This document shows, piece by piece, positions 26,465-35,879 of a DNA stretch of 64,000 nucleotides. The notes beneath the pieces are model-generated. The model worked only from the letters and a program-made list of their open reading frames with translations, did not search any database and was not told where the DNA came from. The position numbers and the translations under genes were made by a program. Source of the stretch: Lactobacillus psittaci DSM 15354 (lineage in GTDB: Bacteria; Bacillota; Bacilli; Lactobacillales; Lactobacillaceae); the NCBI RefSeq assembly GCF_000425905.1, contig NZ_AUEI01000007.1, positions 1-64,000 of the forward strand, written 5' to 3'. Each line of letters opens with the position of its first letter. Positions within the stretch are counted from its first letter, which is position 1.

Positions 26465-27082
26465 GTGGAAAAGCTTATTGCTATAATAATTGGCTATATT
26501 TTTGGCAATTTCTTATTTGCCTTAATAGTGGGAAAATATTTTTTACATGCTGATCCAACTAAGGCTGGCTCGGGTAATCCAGGAACTGCTAATGTCGGTG
26601 CAGTTTATGGTAAGAAATGGGGCTTTTTAACTTTAGTAGGAGATGCACTTAAAAGTGTATTGTCCTTATTAATCACTTATTTACTCTTTAAAAACCAGCT
26701 TTTGTTAGCATACTGTGGTTTGGGATTAATGCTAGGGCATTGTTATCCTGTAGTTAATCATTTCAAGGGTGGTAAGGGAGTAGCAGTTGTAGGAATTACT
26801 ATTTTAGCTGTTGATTTTAAGACTGCTTTGATTAGTTTGCTCTTGGCCCTAGTTTTAGTAATAGGGATGCAAAATTTAACAATTCCACCTATTTTCTTTA
26901 CTTTTTGCTTTGTAGCTGTTAACTTATATAATCACCAGCTTGAAATTGCTTTAGTAATTGGATTAGCTGGAATTGTTATGATTCATAAGTTTTGGAAAGA
27001 TATTATAGATTTTATTCAAGGTAGAGGAAAAAGGGTAGATATCCTATTTAGCATTAAGCGAAAATTGGGATTATTAAAGTAA
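26465..27082 (+). CDS. plsY: Glycerol-3-phosphate acyltransferase PlsY
   Basis: A 205-residue membrane protein that acylates glycerol-3-phosphate with acyl phosphate, the first step of phospholipid synthesis. GSGNPGTANVGAVYG (near residue 37) and GHCYPVVNHFKGGKGVAV are the family motifs. The start is a GTG at 26465, directly behind the LCP stop and AGGAGAGG. The start GTG overlaps no other frame start, and an in-frame ATG is not available before the first motif. Confidence 0.93.
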   Translation: MEKLIAIIIGYIFGNFLFALIVGKYFLHADPTKAGSGNPGTANVGAVYGKKWGFLTLVGDALKSVLSLLITYLLFKNQLLLAYCGLGLMLGHCYPVVNHFKGGKGVAVVGITILAVDFKTALISLLLALVLVIGMQNLTIPPIFFTFCFVAVNLYNHQLEIALVIGLAGIVMIHKFWKDIIDFIQGRGKRVDILFSIKRKLGLLK

Positions 27083-27097
27083 AAAATTGAAACATAG

Positions 27098-27153
27098 AAA
27101 AAAGGCGGATGCATTACCGTGCTTTAAAAGTGGCAATGCATCTGCCTTTTTAT
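27098..27153 (+). terminator. Terminator after plsY
   Basis: A long stem (AAAAGGCGGATGCATT with AATGCATCTGCCTTTT, one wobble pair) with a 19-base loop, followed by TATT. Confidence 0.85.
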
Positions 27154-27213
27154 TAATCTTATCTAGTATTTATACCTTCTTTTGATAAAATATTAGTCAG
27201 GAAGGATTTAATG

Positions 27214-28293
27214 ATGAAAATAGAAAAGAAAAGAATTGCTTACTTAGATGTTTTACGTATTCTATCCATGTTTTTTATTGTTCTAATTCATGTATCTGGA
27301 TCAATGGCATGGTATAACACGATTCCTAAATCAAGAAGTTGGCAATTTTTGAATTTATTAGATGGAATTAGTCGTTTTAGTGTGCCTATCTTTCTGATGA
27401 TTTCGGGATGTATTTTCTTAAATTTGAAGCGAGAAATAACACACAGCCAACTTTTGCATAAGAATATCAAAAGAATTGCAATTGCTTTTTTTACTTGGAG
27501 TTTGGTATATGCACTCTATGAGTATTGGGCTATTCCAGGTATAGCTAAGTCAGTAGTAATTGGAATGTTTTTTGCCGGACATTATCATATGTGGTTTTTA
27601 CCATGTATCGTAGGGATGTATCTCATTACCCCTTTATTGAGAATGTGGGCTAAAGATGAACGTAAGTTACGTTATTTTTTAATCTTAACGATTATCTTTG
27701 CGATTTTGATTCCGTCTGTACTAGATTTTTTCAAAGCTTTTAAGAATATTTTACCTGTGGCCATTTGGAATATAATGAAGAAAGTACAGACAACATACTT
27801 ACGATCAACTTTCGAATTTCCTTTAGGTTTAACTGTATATTTTGTTTTAGGATATTACTTAGATCAATATCAGTTAGATAAAACAAAGCGGATATGTTTA
27901 TATTCTGTAGCTCTTATAGTTAATATTCTAACTTCACTAGCTAGTGGTTGGTTAAGTTTTCATTTTAACAAGCCAATGGTATTTAACTATTCATATACTT
28001 CAATTAACAATTTTTTATTTGCAATCGCAATTTTTGTTTTTATCAAGCAAGTTTTAAAGAATAAATACATAAGTAATCATAATTTACTGGTCAAATGGTC
28101 CAATTTAATGTTTGCAGTTTACTTAGTCCATGTTTTGTTTGTCCATATTCTAATAGAAAGAGCCCATGTTAATATATTATGGCCTAATGGCTTAATTGGT
28201 CCAATCTTAGTTTCGATTATAATTTTTATTTTATCGAATATTGTGGCATTTATTTTAAGTAAAATACCGCTTGTTAACAAATATTGTATGTAA
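27214..28293 (+). CDS. Acyltransferase family 3 membrane protein
   Basis: A 359-residue integral membrane protein with about ten hydrophobic segments. RIAYLDVLRILSMFFIVLIHVSG at the N-terminus is the conserved start of acyltransferase-3 (OafA/WecH-like) proteins, with the catalytic His of the LIHVSG motif. It lacks the extracellular SGNH domain of OatA. These enzymes O-acetylate surface polysaccharides or other envelope glycans; the target here is unknown. Two ATGs are adjacent (27211 and 27214); the second has better spacing from GGAAGGA. Confidence 0.85.
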   Translation: MKIEKKRIAYLDVLRILSMFFIVLIHVSGSMAWYNTIPKSRSWQFLNLLDGISRFSVPIFLMISGCIFLNLKREITHSQLLHKNIKRIAIAFFTWSLVYALYEYWAIPGIAKSVVIGMFFAGHYHMWFLPCIVGMYLITPLLRMWAKDERKLRYFLILTIIFAILIPSVLDFFKAFKNILPVAIWNIMKKVQTTYLRSTFEFPLGLTVYFVLGYYLDQYQLDKTKRICLYSVALIVNILTSLASGWLSFHFNKPMVFNYSYTSINNFLFAIAIFVFIKQVLKNKYISNHNLLVKWSNLMFAVYLVHVLFVHILIERAHVNILWPNGLIGPILVSIIIFILSNIVAFILSKIPLVNKYCM

Positions 28294-28310
28294 AAGATTA
28301 GAGTTATTCA

Positions 28311-28339
28311 TTGACTAAAACTTATTTAGCTTATATGAT
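28311..28339 (+). promoter_or_regulatory. Promoter of the tyrS T-box transcript
   Basis: TTGACT at 28311-28316 and TATGAT at 28334-28339 are separated by 17 bases, directly upstream of the T-box. Confidence 0.8.
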
Positions 28340-28344
28340 ATTGA

Positions 28345-28556
28345 TAACACGAAAAAAGATAGTAGTCCCTTAATTCAGTGTTCAGAGAACTAGCGTTGTG
28401 GTGAGAGCTAGACAGGTTAAGAAGCGACGAAGTACAGTGTACGGGGCGTAATTCCTCGTTAGCAACTATAAAGGCGCGCATAGCGCAAACGTGGGTGGTA
28501 CCACGGCTATCTAATGATTATTAGTCGTCCCTTGATTTAATCAAGGGACGTTTTTT
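28345..28556 (+). promoter_or_regulatory. Tyrosine T-box riboswitch
   Basis: A T-box leader that senses uncharged tRNA-Tyr and controls tyrS by antitermination. The AGAGA and GGTG motifs of Stem I are near 28384 and 28400, the likely specifier codon TAC is at 28433-28435, and the T-box sequence TGGGTGGTACCACGG is at 28492-28506. It ends in a strong terminator (CGTCCCTTGAT with ATCAAGGGACG, 28526-28550, then TTTTTT) that competes with the antiterminator. Confidence 0.95.
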
Positions 28557-28573
28557 ATTTGATGGAGGAAATT

Positions 28574-29836
28574 ATGGCAAAGTTTGATATCTTAGAAGAC
28601 CTTAAATGGCGTGGCGCCATTAATCAACAAACTGATGAGGAAGGTTTAAAGAAGTACTTAGCTGAACATGATGATTTGGCACTTTACTGCGGTACTGACC
28701 CAACAGGAGACTCACTTCATATTGGACACTTGATTCCATTTATGATTTTGAAGAGATTCCAACTTGCTGGTTATCATCCGGTAATTATTATTGGTGGAGG
28801 TACTGGTTCAATTGGTGACCCATCAGGTAGAAAGACTGAACGTGTCCTTCAAAGCGATGAACAAGTGCACCATAATGAAGTTGCTTTAACTAACCAAATG
28901 AAAAAGTTATTTGGTACTGAAAACTTCCAAATCGTTAATAACCGTGACTGGCTTGGTAAGATGAGCTTACTTGAATTTTTACGTGATTACGGTAAATTGT
29001 TCCAAATTAATAACATGCTTGCTAAGGATGTAGTTGCTAGTCGTCTTGAAAATGGTATTAGCTTTACTGAATTTACTTACCAAATTTTACAAGGTATCGA
29101 CTTCTACATCTTAAACCGTGACTATGGTGTACAAATGCAAATTGGTGGTAGTGATCAATGGGGTAACATTACCTCAGGTATCGACTTAATTCACCGTTTA
29201 GAAGGTAATGACCGTCCAGCCTTTGGTTTGACTATTCCATTGATGCTTAAGGCTGATGGTACTAAGTTTGGTAAGTCTGCTGGTGGAGCTGTTTGGCTTG
29301 ATCCTGAAAAGACTAGTCCTTACGAATTTTACCAATTCTGGATTAATCAAGATGACCGTGATGTTGTTAAATACCTCAAGTACTTTACTTTCTTAAGTCA
29401 TGAAGAAATTGAAGCTTTAGCTGAAAAGGTTAAGACTGAACCTTGGAAGCGTGAAGCTCAAAAGACTTTAGCCGCTGAAGTTACTAAGTTTGTTCATGGT
29501 GAAGCAGGACTTAAGGAAGCTCAAATGATTACTGATGCTTTATTCTCAGGTAATGTGAAGGAATTATCAGTTAAGCAAATTGAACAAGCACTTAAGAATG
29601 CACCAAGTGCAGAAAGTACCACTGAAAAGAAGAACTTGGTAGAATTTTTAGTAGATACTAAGATTGAATCTTCAAAGCGCCAAGCACGTGAAGATGTTCA
29701 AAATGGGGCAATCTATGTCAATGGTGACAAAATCCAAGACCTAGAATTTGAAGTTGATCCAAGTGCTTCATTTGAAGGTAAGTACGTAATTATCCGTAAG
29801 GGTAAGAGAAAATACACTTTAGTTACTATTAAGTAA
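28574..29836 (+). CDS. tyrS: Tyrosyl-tRNA synthetase
   Basis: A 420-residue class I synthetase. HIGH is at residues 49-52, the KMSKS-type loop is KFGKS at 231-235, and an S4 RNA-binding domain closes the C-terminus (about 350-420). ATG 28574 has GGAGG upstream; an in-frame start at 28559 lies in the terminator and is not used. It is controlled by the upstream T-box. No ordinary plus-strand terminator follows; the tRNA-Thr gene comes only 32 bases later. Confidence 0.97.
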   Translation: MAKFDILEDLKWRGAINQQTDEEGLKKYLAEHDDLALYCGTDPTGDSLHIGHLIPFMILKRFQLAGYHPVIIIGGGTGSIGDPSGRKTERVLQSDEQVHHNEVALTNQMKKLFGTENFQIVNNRDWLGKMSLLEFLRDYGKLFQINNMLAKDVVASRLENGISFTEFTYQILQGIDFYILNRDYGVQMQIGGSDQWGNITSGIDLIHRLEGNDRPAFGLTIPLMLKADGTKFGKSAGGAVWLDPEKTSPYEFYQFWINQDDRDVVKYLKYFTFLSHEEIEALAEKVKTEPWKREAQKTLAAEVTKFVHGEAGLKEAQMITDALFSGNVKELSVKQIEQALKNAPSAESTTEKKNLVEFLVDTKIESSKRQAREDVQNGAIYVNGDKIQDLEFEVDPSASFEGKYVIIRKGKRKYTLVTIK

Positions 29837-29841
29837 TAAAA

Positions 29842-29866
29842 AATACCTAGCCGTTGGCTAGGTATT
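29842..29866 (-). terminator. Terminator hairpin, oriented for minus-strand transcripts
   Basis: AATACCTAGCC and GGCTAGGTATT form a perfect 11-bp stem. On the minus strand a T-run follows (AAAAAA on the plus strand just before it), so it should stop transcripts of the minus-strand YfhO gene. On the plus strand no T-run follows, only ATGCC of the tRNA, so tyrS messages may read through. Confidence 0.7.
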
Positions 29867-29868
29867 AT

Positions 29869-29941
29869 GCCGTTTTAGCTCAGGAGGTAGAGCACCGCCG
29901 TGGTAAGGAGGAGGTCGCCAGTTCAAATCTGGCAAACGGCT
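29869..29941 (+). tRNA. tRNA-Thr (anticodon GGT)
   Basis: A 73-base cloverleaf: acceptor GCCGTTT/AAACGGC, D-stem GCTC/GAGC, T-arm GCCAG-TTCAAAT-CTGGC, anticodon GGT at 29902-29904. The anticodon stem CCGCC/GGAGG has a G-A mismatch in the middle pair and a G instead of a pyrimidine at position 32, which is unusual. CCA is not encoded. It has no obvious promoter and is probably made from the tyrS transcript. Its last base overlaps the stop codon of the opposing gene. Confidence 0.9.
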
Positions 29942-32565
29942 TATTGTTTTTTCTTAAAATAGATTATCTCAAACACGAAGATAATTAATCCGATAAGTGT
30001 AATTAGAAGCCCTAATTTCAGTCCTGGCATCGTATGAGTAAATTCAACATTGTGAGTGCCAGGAGATAGTTTCAGAGCCATAAAAATACCGAAGGACTTA
30101 CTGATAGGAACTATTTTGCCATCAACTTTAGCTTTCCAGCCCCAAGAATATGGAATAGTAGTTACTAAACTTTGTCCTTTTTTAATTGTGACTGTGCCAT
30201 CAATTTTGTTACCCCTTAAAGTAGTAAGTTGCATCTTATTTTGATTAGCTTTTTTGATTACTTTTTGCAAATTTTGTTCGTTTAAAAGATATAAATTAGG
30301 ATTCATTAGCTTAAATTGAGTGATGCTAGGTTTAAAGTAAATCTTTAAAGAGACTGTGCCAGATTTTGGAACTGTAACCCCTATTGGCTGATTAGCAAAT
30401 TGCATTGAAGTGAAATTTTGTCCATTGAGTGTAAGCTTATCTACACTACCATCACGATTGATTAATTTCATTAAGTTTTGATCAAGCATGATATATCCAG
30501 TTGAATTAGGTTTTGCTTGGTAAGTTGCAGTCAAGATTATGGCTTTACTGTCTTTGCGGGAAAGATAGCTATAATCAGAATCTGATTTTATGCTTGCAGT
30601 TTTAGCAGTTAACTTAGCTTTAATCGCTTTTCCAAAGTAGGTGTAGTTTGAGCCAGTGAGTGCATTAATAGCAAGTGTTTGGTTTAGTAAAGCACCATAT
30701 CTACCTCTTAATATAGTATTTGTAGGTAGTTGTCCAGAAAAAGCAAGTGGAAAGACTTTAGAAGAGTATGCTGTATGATATTTATCTTGATAGATGATAG
30801 TTTTATTTTTTAAATCATTTCGTAAGCCATAATTTCCATACTGAGCGATGGAATCAGTAGGTAATGTAGAGACAAGATAAGTTTTAATACCAAATAAAGC
30901 ATCAGTTACTTGGGTACCAGTATTATAGAAATAGAAGTAGTATAAGCCTTGTAATCCAAGTTGTGAATATAAAATACTTACATTTGAATTATTGTTTGAA
31001 GAAAAAACAGTAGCACCACGATAGTTGAAGGTATATGCTTCACCACGATCTTGGTCTAATACAAAACTCTTTTCCAAGCGTTCATCTTTAGCTGATGCAG
31101 GTAAAGCATTAATTAATTTTTGAGTAGATTTAGTATAGGAACTATAGTTAGCTGGTGCTGGTTTAGTAGTTGTTATTACTACAGCTCCTTTGTTTGTAGC
31201 AAAGAGATAACTAGCATTGGCAAATAATTCTAAAATAATTAGACTAGATAAGATAAGAGGTCGAATCTTTTTTAGTGAATAAAGAGTATAGGTTAGGATA
31301 ACAATGATTAAAACAACCAAACTAGCAATTAACTCTTCAAAATTAAAGCTAACACCCCAGCGCTTGTAAAGGCTAATTCTACTGTAGCTACCAACAATAA
31401 ATAAAAGTGCAGTCAGTGTTGAACAGATAATAACTTGCTTTTTATTAAGAGTGTTCTTTTTAAGTTGCAAGCAGGCAATATAAACGATGATAAAGTTAAT
31501 TAAAAAAGCAAAACGATAAGGATATGAATTTGGGGCTTGGCCTGCATGCCAGATAAAGTAAAGTTTAGTTGTTAAAAGTCCTGAGCAAGTGAATAATAAA
31601 ATTAAAAAAGTGGCAATTCGGTTTTTAAGGCTAAACTTTTTATTAAAGAAATAAAGGATAGCAAGAATTAGAGTTAAACTTCCGGTATAAATAAGTGGAA
31701 TATAGACATTAAAGGCCCCCTGGAAAAATAAGTTAGCAGGAATATCTAACCATAATTGGAGATGGCTAATAGGCGAATAATATGATTGGACTGAAAGTTT
31801 ATTTTCAATTAGATTCAAGAAAGTAGGGATTTCAATAAATGCTGTTAATAAAGCTGCTGTGATTGAACTAAGAGCAAAAATAAATGTTTGCTTGAAAAAT
31901 AACTTCCAAGTTGAAAAGTTAAGATAAGCTTGATATAAAAAGTAACCTATTAAAAATAAGCAAACCATGTAAGCAGTATAGTAATTGGCAATAATTAGTA
32001 CTGCTAGGGATGCTACATATAAAATAGAAAACTTACCATGGCAGATTTTGGTTAATCCGATAAGTACCAATGGAAGCAATGCGATAGAATCTAGCCACAT
32101 GATGTTACCTGAATAACAAATAACATAACTAGATAAGGCATAACACAAGGACATAGCTACCATTAGCTCTTGTTTAATTGGATTTAACTTATTAAGCATG
32201 TAGGTAAAAGCACCTGCAGCTAGCATTACTTTAGTGACAATAATTGTATATAAAGCTAAGGTCATTTCATTTGCAGGGAAAAGTAGAGCAATAAGATTAA
32301 ATGGGCTTGTTAAATAATAGCCCCAATTGCCGGCAGTATTACCACCTAGGCCATTAGAAAAGCTATAGGAAAAGTCACTAAATCCTCCAAAGACTACATG
32401 GCGAAAATATTGGAAAAATGATAAATACTGAGTCATCAAATCCCCAGAAATAATCATGCCACCAGTGAATGGGTTAGTACCACCAATCCAACTGGCAATA
32501 AAGAAGATTATACCTGCTAAAAGTGCAGAAACAATCCAAAGATGTTTTTTAAAAAAAGTTATCAT
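29941..32565 (-). CDS. YfhO family membrane protein (first copy)
   Basis: An 874-residue protein with about 12-13 membrane segments in its first 460 residues (starting near residue 7), a long extracellular part (about 470-850), and a final membrane segment ending KKKQ. Family members in Bacillus and Listeria act as flippase-like or glycosyltransferase-type proteins in lipoteichoic acid glycosylation; that role is a guess here. GGMIISGDLMTQYLSFFQYFRHVVFGG and FSNGLGGNTAGNWGYYLTSPFN are conserved with the second copy at 35925-38504. The stop codon overlaps the tRNA-Thr gene end on the other strand. Confidence 0.85.
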   Translation of the reverse strand: MITFFKKHLWIVSALLAGIIFFIASWIGGTNPFTGGMIISGDLMTQYLSFFQYFRHVVFGGFSDFSYSFSNGLGGNTAGNWGYYLTSPFNLIALLFPANEMTLALYTIIVTKVMLAAGAFTYMLNKLNPIKQELMVAMSLCYALSSYVICYSGNIMWLDSIALLPLVLIGLTKICHGKFSILYVASLAVLIIANYYTAYMVCLFLIGYFLYQAYLNFSTWKLFFKQTFIFALSSITAALLTAFIEIPTFLNLIENKLSVQSYYSPISHLQLWLDIPANLFFQGAFNVYIPLIYTGSLTLILAILYFFNKKFSLKNRIATFLILLFTCSGLLTTKLYFIWHAGQAPNSYPYRFAFLINFIIVYIACLQLKKNTLNKKQVIICSTLTALLFIVGSYSRISLYKRWGVSFNFEELIASLVVLIIVILTYTLYSLKKIRPLILSSLIILELFANASYLFATNKGAVVITTTKPAPANYSSYTKSTQKLINALPASAKDERLEKSFVLDQDRGEAYTFNYRGATVFSSNNNSNVSILYSQLGLQGLYYFYFYNTGTQVTDALFGIKTYLVSTLPTDSIAQYGNYGLRNDLKNKTIIYQDKYHTAYSSKVFPLAFSGQLPTNTILRGRYGALLNQTLAINALTGSNYTYFGKAIKAKLTAKTASIKSDSDYSYLSRKDSKAIILTATYQAKPNSTGYIMLDQNLMKLINRDGSVDKLTLNGQNFTSMQFANQPIGVTVPKSGTVSLKIYFKPSITQFKLMNPNLYLLNEQNLQKVIKKANQNKMQLTTLRGNKIDGTVTIKKGQSLVTTIPYSWGWKAKVDGKIVPISKSFGIFMALKLSPGTHNVEFTHTMPGLKLGLLITLIGLIIFVFEIIYFKKKQ

Positions 32566-32721
32566 GATAAATCATCCATTCATTTTAGTTACAACTAAAA
32601 TTTATTATACAAGAATGCTGTCATCAAAAACAGATATGTTATGAGCTTCTGACTTTGGTGGATTATTTTTTAATGCTAGAATAACTATAACTATCTAATC
32701 AATGATTATTAAGGAGAAAAC

Positions 32722-34035
32722 ATGAAACGCGAACTAACAATGGCAGAAATTGCCAAATTTCAAAAAGATTATCATGAAAAAGCCCAAAATAATGTTGCTA
32801 AATTAGCTGTTGTAAATAATGGTTTGCTCAACGCTAGTTATAACCATGAAGGAGTAAATAAACTTAATCGTACTTTTTCAATTGAGGTTCCAACTGATAA
32901 TGTAACTAACCAAAAACAATCTGGACGGTGCTGGTTGTTTGCAGCCTTAAATACTTTGCGCCATAAATTTGCTCAAACTAATAAGGTGAAGAACTTTACC
33001 TTGTCACAAAGCTATTTATTTTTCTGGGATCGAATTGAACGTGCCAATATCTTCTTTGAAAATATCATTGAAACTGCAACTCAGCCACTTGATGATCGTG
33101 TAGTTCAATCTTATATGGCAGCCCCAGATACTGATGGTGGTCAATGGGCAATGGCGGTTTCACTTATTAGAAAATATGGCTTAGTACCTAGCTATGCTCA
33201 AGCAGAAAGCTTTACTGCTAATAACACTTCAGCCTTTAATCAAGCTTTGAATATAAAATTGCGCCAAGACGCCTTAGTTTTACGGGACTTGGTAAAAAAC
33301 AATAAGTTAGATGAGGCTGAAGAAAAACGTCAAGAATTCTTAAGTGAAGTTTATCAAATGGCAGTTATTGCTTTTGGTGAACCGGTACAAAAGTTTGACT
33401 TAGAATATCGTGATGATGAAGGTAAATATCATATGGATGCTAACCTCAGTCCATTAGATTTCTTCCATAACTACTTTGAAGATGATTTAGATGATTATGT
33501 AGTCTTGTTTAATGCACCTGATCATGAATTCGATAAACTTTATAGTTTGCCATTTGAAGATAATGTTGTAGGTGGCAGTCCTGTTAAGTTCTTAAATACT
33601 AAAATTGATAACTTAAAAGCAGCAGCTATTGCTCAACTTAAAGCTGGAGAGACTATTTGGTTTGGTTGCGATGTTGGCAAAGCAAGTGATCGTCAAAATG
33701 GTATTTTGAGTAGAGATTTATATTTAACTGACTTAGTTTTAGGCATTGAAACTAATCTTTCTAAGAAAGAGCGATTACTAACTAGAGCATCTGGGTCAAC
33801 TCATGCCATGACTTTAGTAGGGGTAGACATAGTTGATGATAAGCCAAGACAATGGAAAGTTGAAAACTCTTGGGGTGAAAAAGTAGGTAAAAATGGTTAC
33901 TTTGTCATGGATGATGCTTGGTTTGATGAATACCTGTTTAAGGTAGTCGTTAAGAAACAATATTTACCAGATAAATTAGTCAAGCTTTGGGAAGGACCAG
34001 CAACTGAAGTTAAACCTTGGGATTCAATGGCTTAA
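32722..34035 (+). CDS. C1B cysteine peptidase of the PepC/PepE/PepG group (copy 1)
   Basis: A 437-residue bleomycin hydrolase-type peptidase. The active-site Cys70 lies in QSGRCWLFAALN, the His in THAMTLVGVD and the Asn in VENSWG. It is cytoplasmic. It is related to the paralogue at 39225-40541 and both end in WDS(M/L)A. Their length fits the lactobacillus endopeptidases PepE and PepG (about 437-438) better than aminopeptidase PepC (about 449), so endopeptidase activity is likely but not certain. ATG 32722 follows AAGGAG. Confidence 0.9.
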   Translation: MKRELTMAEIAKFQKDYHEKAQNNVAKLAVVNNGLLNASYNHEGVNKLNRTFSIEVPTDNVTNQKQSGRCWLFAALNTLRHKFAQTNKVKNFTLSQSYLFFWDRIERANIFFENIIETATQPLDDRVVQSYMAAPDTDGGQWAMAVSLIRKYGLVPSYAQAESFTANNTSAFNQALNIKLRQDALVLRDLVKNNKLDEAEEKRQEFLSEVYQMAVIAFGEPVQKFDLEYRDDEGKYHMDANLSPLDFFHNYFEDDLDDYVVLFNAPDHEFDKLYSLPFEDNVVGGSPVKFLNTKIDNLKAAAIAQLKAGETIWFGCDVGKASDRQNGILSRDLYLTDLVLGIETNLSKKERLLTRASGSTHAMTLVGVDIVDDKPRQWKVENSWGEKVGKNGYFVMDDAWFDEYLFKVVVKKQYLPDKLVKLWEGPATEVKPWDSMA

Positions 34036-34044
34036 TTGAATAGA

Positions 34045-34076
34045 GAAAAAACTAGCTTTAATTAGCTAGTTTTTTA
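34045..34076 (+). terminator. Terminator after C1B peptidase copy 1
   Basis: AAAAAACTAGCT pairs with AGCTAGTTTTTT around TTAATT. Confidence 0.88.
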
Positions 34077-34145
34077 TTTACTACAAAAAGGGCAATTGTG
34101 TTACTTAGTACTTTTAAAAAGTTAGCTAGTTTCTATAATTAAAAC

Positions 34146-34159
34146 TGTAAGCGCTTTAA
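34146..34159 (+). promoter_or_regulatory. cre site upstream of oleate hydratase
   Basis: TGTAAGCGCTTTAA matches the consensus TGWAANCGNTNWCA at 13 of 14 positions. It lies just behind a TATAAT (34134-34139) and overlaps the start region, a place where CcpA would block transcription. Confidence 0.6.
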
Positions 34160-34172
34160 GGAGAAAAGAAAT

Positions 34173-35864
34173 ATGAAAAACAAAGCTATTATGATCGGAG
34201 CAGGTCTTGCTAATATGGCAGCCGCAGTCTATTTAATTCAAGAAGGTAAATGGTCTGGAAGTAATATTACTTTTTATGCATTAGATAAACATGGGTCAAA
34301 TGATGGTAGTGCAGCAAATGAAGCTAGTGAAGAATATTGGAATCAAAATCATCCAATGGAAAACACTAAGGGATTTATTGCTCGTGGCGGTAGAATGCTT
34401 AACTATCGTACTTATGTTGATTTAATGGATTTGTTGTCAAGAATTCCTTCTGCTACAGAAGCAGGTATGAGTGCAGAAGAAGATACACGAGACTTTGATA
34501 GTAAGCATAGAACTTTTGATAAAGCTCGCTTACTTGAAGGTGGCATCGGTATTGTTGATGGCCGTAAGCTGGGCTTGAATAATATGGATAGAATTTTCTT
34601 AAGTCGTTTAGTTATGATGCCAGATGATCAGGAAGAAAAGCTTGATAATGTCACAATTGCAGAATACTTTAAGGATGATCCTCATATATTCCAAACTAAC
34701 TTCTGGTACATGTGGGAAACTACTTTTGCCTTTAGAGTTCAATCATCTGCTCAAGAATTACGCCGTTACATGCACCAGATGATTTATGAATTTACTCAAA
34801 TTGAGCACTTAGTTGGTGTTAATCGGACGCGTTATAACCAATATGAAAGTATTATGCTTCCATTAATTAAGTACTTGCAAAAACAAGGCTGTAAATTTGT
34901 GATGAATCGGAGAGTTACAGACTTTGAATTTAAAGACACTCCAATGCAAGATGAAATTACAGTAACAGCACTTAAGATGGAAAATACTGAAACTGGTAAG
35001 GAAGAAAAAGTTGAAGTTGATAATCAAACAGCAGTCTTCTTTACGAACGGATCAATTACTGATTCAGCAACTTTAGGTGATTTCAACACTCCAGCACCTG
35101 AAAATATGGATTATGGTGCAGCGTCTTCATTATGGAAGAAGGCCTGTGAGCACTTTTACAATTTAGGTAATCCAGATAAGTTCTTTAATAATCGTAATGC
35201 TTCAGAATGGGTAAGTTTTACTTTAACCACTAAAGATCATACTTTATTAAATGAAATTACTAGAATTACCACTCAAGTTCCAGGAAATGCTCTTAACTCA
35301 TTTATTTCGACTAGTCCGATTACGCCATTAGGACAAAAAGATGTAAACATGTCAATTGTAGTTCACCATCAACCTCACTTCACTGCGCAAAAGCCTAATG
35401 AAACGGTCATTTGGGGTTACTTCTTATATCCAAGACGCAAGGGTGAATTTATTGATAAGCAATATATCAAGATGACCGGTAAAGAAATGTTACAAGAGTT
35501 GATAGGGCAACTTTCTAAGGTTGATCCTGGACCACACAATATTAAAGATTTAGAAGATAAGATTTTGGCTAGCGTAATTAACTGTATTCCATGTTATATG
35601 CCATATGCTTCAGCCTTGTTTAACAACCGTGCTAAGAGTGATCGCCCAGAAATCATTCCTAAACATTCAACTAACTTGGCCTTTACTGGTGAATTTGTTG
35701 AACAGCCTTACCAAATGATTTTTACTGAAGAAAGTGCTGTTCGTTCTGGTGAAGTGGCAGCTTTTCACTTTGCAGGTGTGCCAATGAGTAAATTGGTTTC
35801 AACTCCAAGATATGATAAAGATCCAAAGACCTTGATGAAGGCAACTAAGAGAATGTTTAGTTAA
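34173..35864 (+). CDS. ohyA: Oleate hydratase (myosin-cross-reactive antigen)
   Basis: A 563-residue FAD-dependent enzyme that adds water to the double bond of oleic and linoleic acid to give 10-hydroxy fatty acids, a detoxification route in lactobacilli. The FAD-binding GAGLANMAAAVYL (residues 9-21) and MDLLSRIPSATEAGMSAEED with the catalytic acid region are typical, as is SWYTMWETTFAFR-like FWYMWETTFAFRVQSSAQELRRY. It is cytoplasmic or loosely membrane-bound. A cre-like site at its promoter points to glucose repression. Terminator at 35880. Confidence 0.94.
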   Translation: MKNKAIMIGAGLANMAAAVYLIQEGKWSGSNITFYALDKHGSNDGSAANEASEEYWNQNHPMENTKGFIARGGRMLNYRTYVDLMDLLSRIPSATEAGMSAEEDTRDFDSKHRTFDKARLLEGGIGIVDGRKLGLNNMDRIFLSRLVMMPDDQEEKLDNVTIAEYFKDDPHIFQTNFWYMWETTFAFRVQSSAQELRRYMHQMIYEFTQIEHLVGVNRTRYNQYESIMLPLIKYLQKQGCKFVMNRRVTDFEFKDTPMQDEITVTALKMENTETGKEEKVEVDNQTAVFFTNGSITDSATLGDFNTPAPENMDYGAASSLWKKACEHFYNLGNPDKFFNNRNASEWVSFTLTTKDHTLLNEITRITTQVPGNALNSFISTSPITPLGQKDVNMSIVVHHQPHFTAQKPNETVIWGYFLYPRRKGEFIDKQYIKMTGKEMLQELIGQLSKVDPGPHNIKDLEDKILASVINCIPCYMPYASALFNNRAKSDRPEIIPKHSTNLAFTGEFVEQPYQMIFTEESAVRSGEVAAFHFAGVPMSKLVSTPRYDKDPKTLMKATKRMFS

Positions 35865-35879
35865 AATGCATTAGTATAA

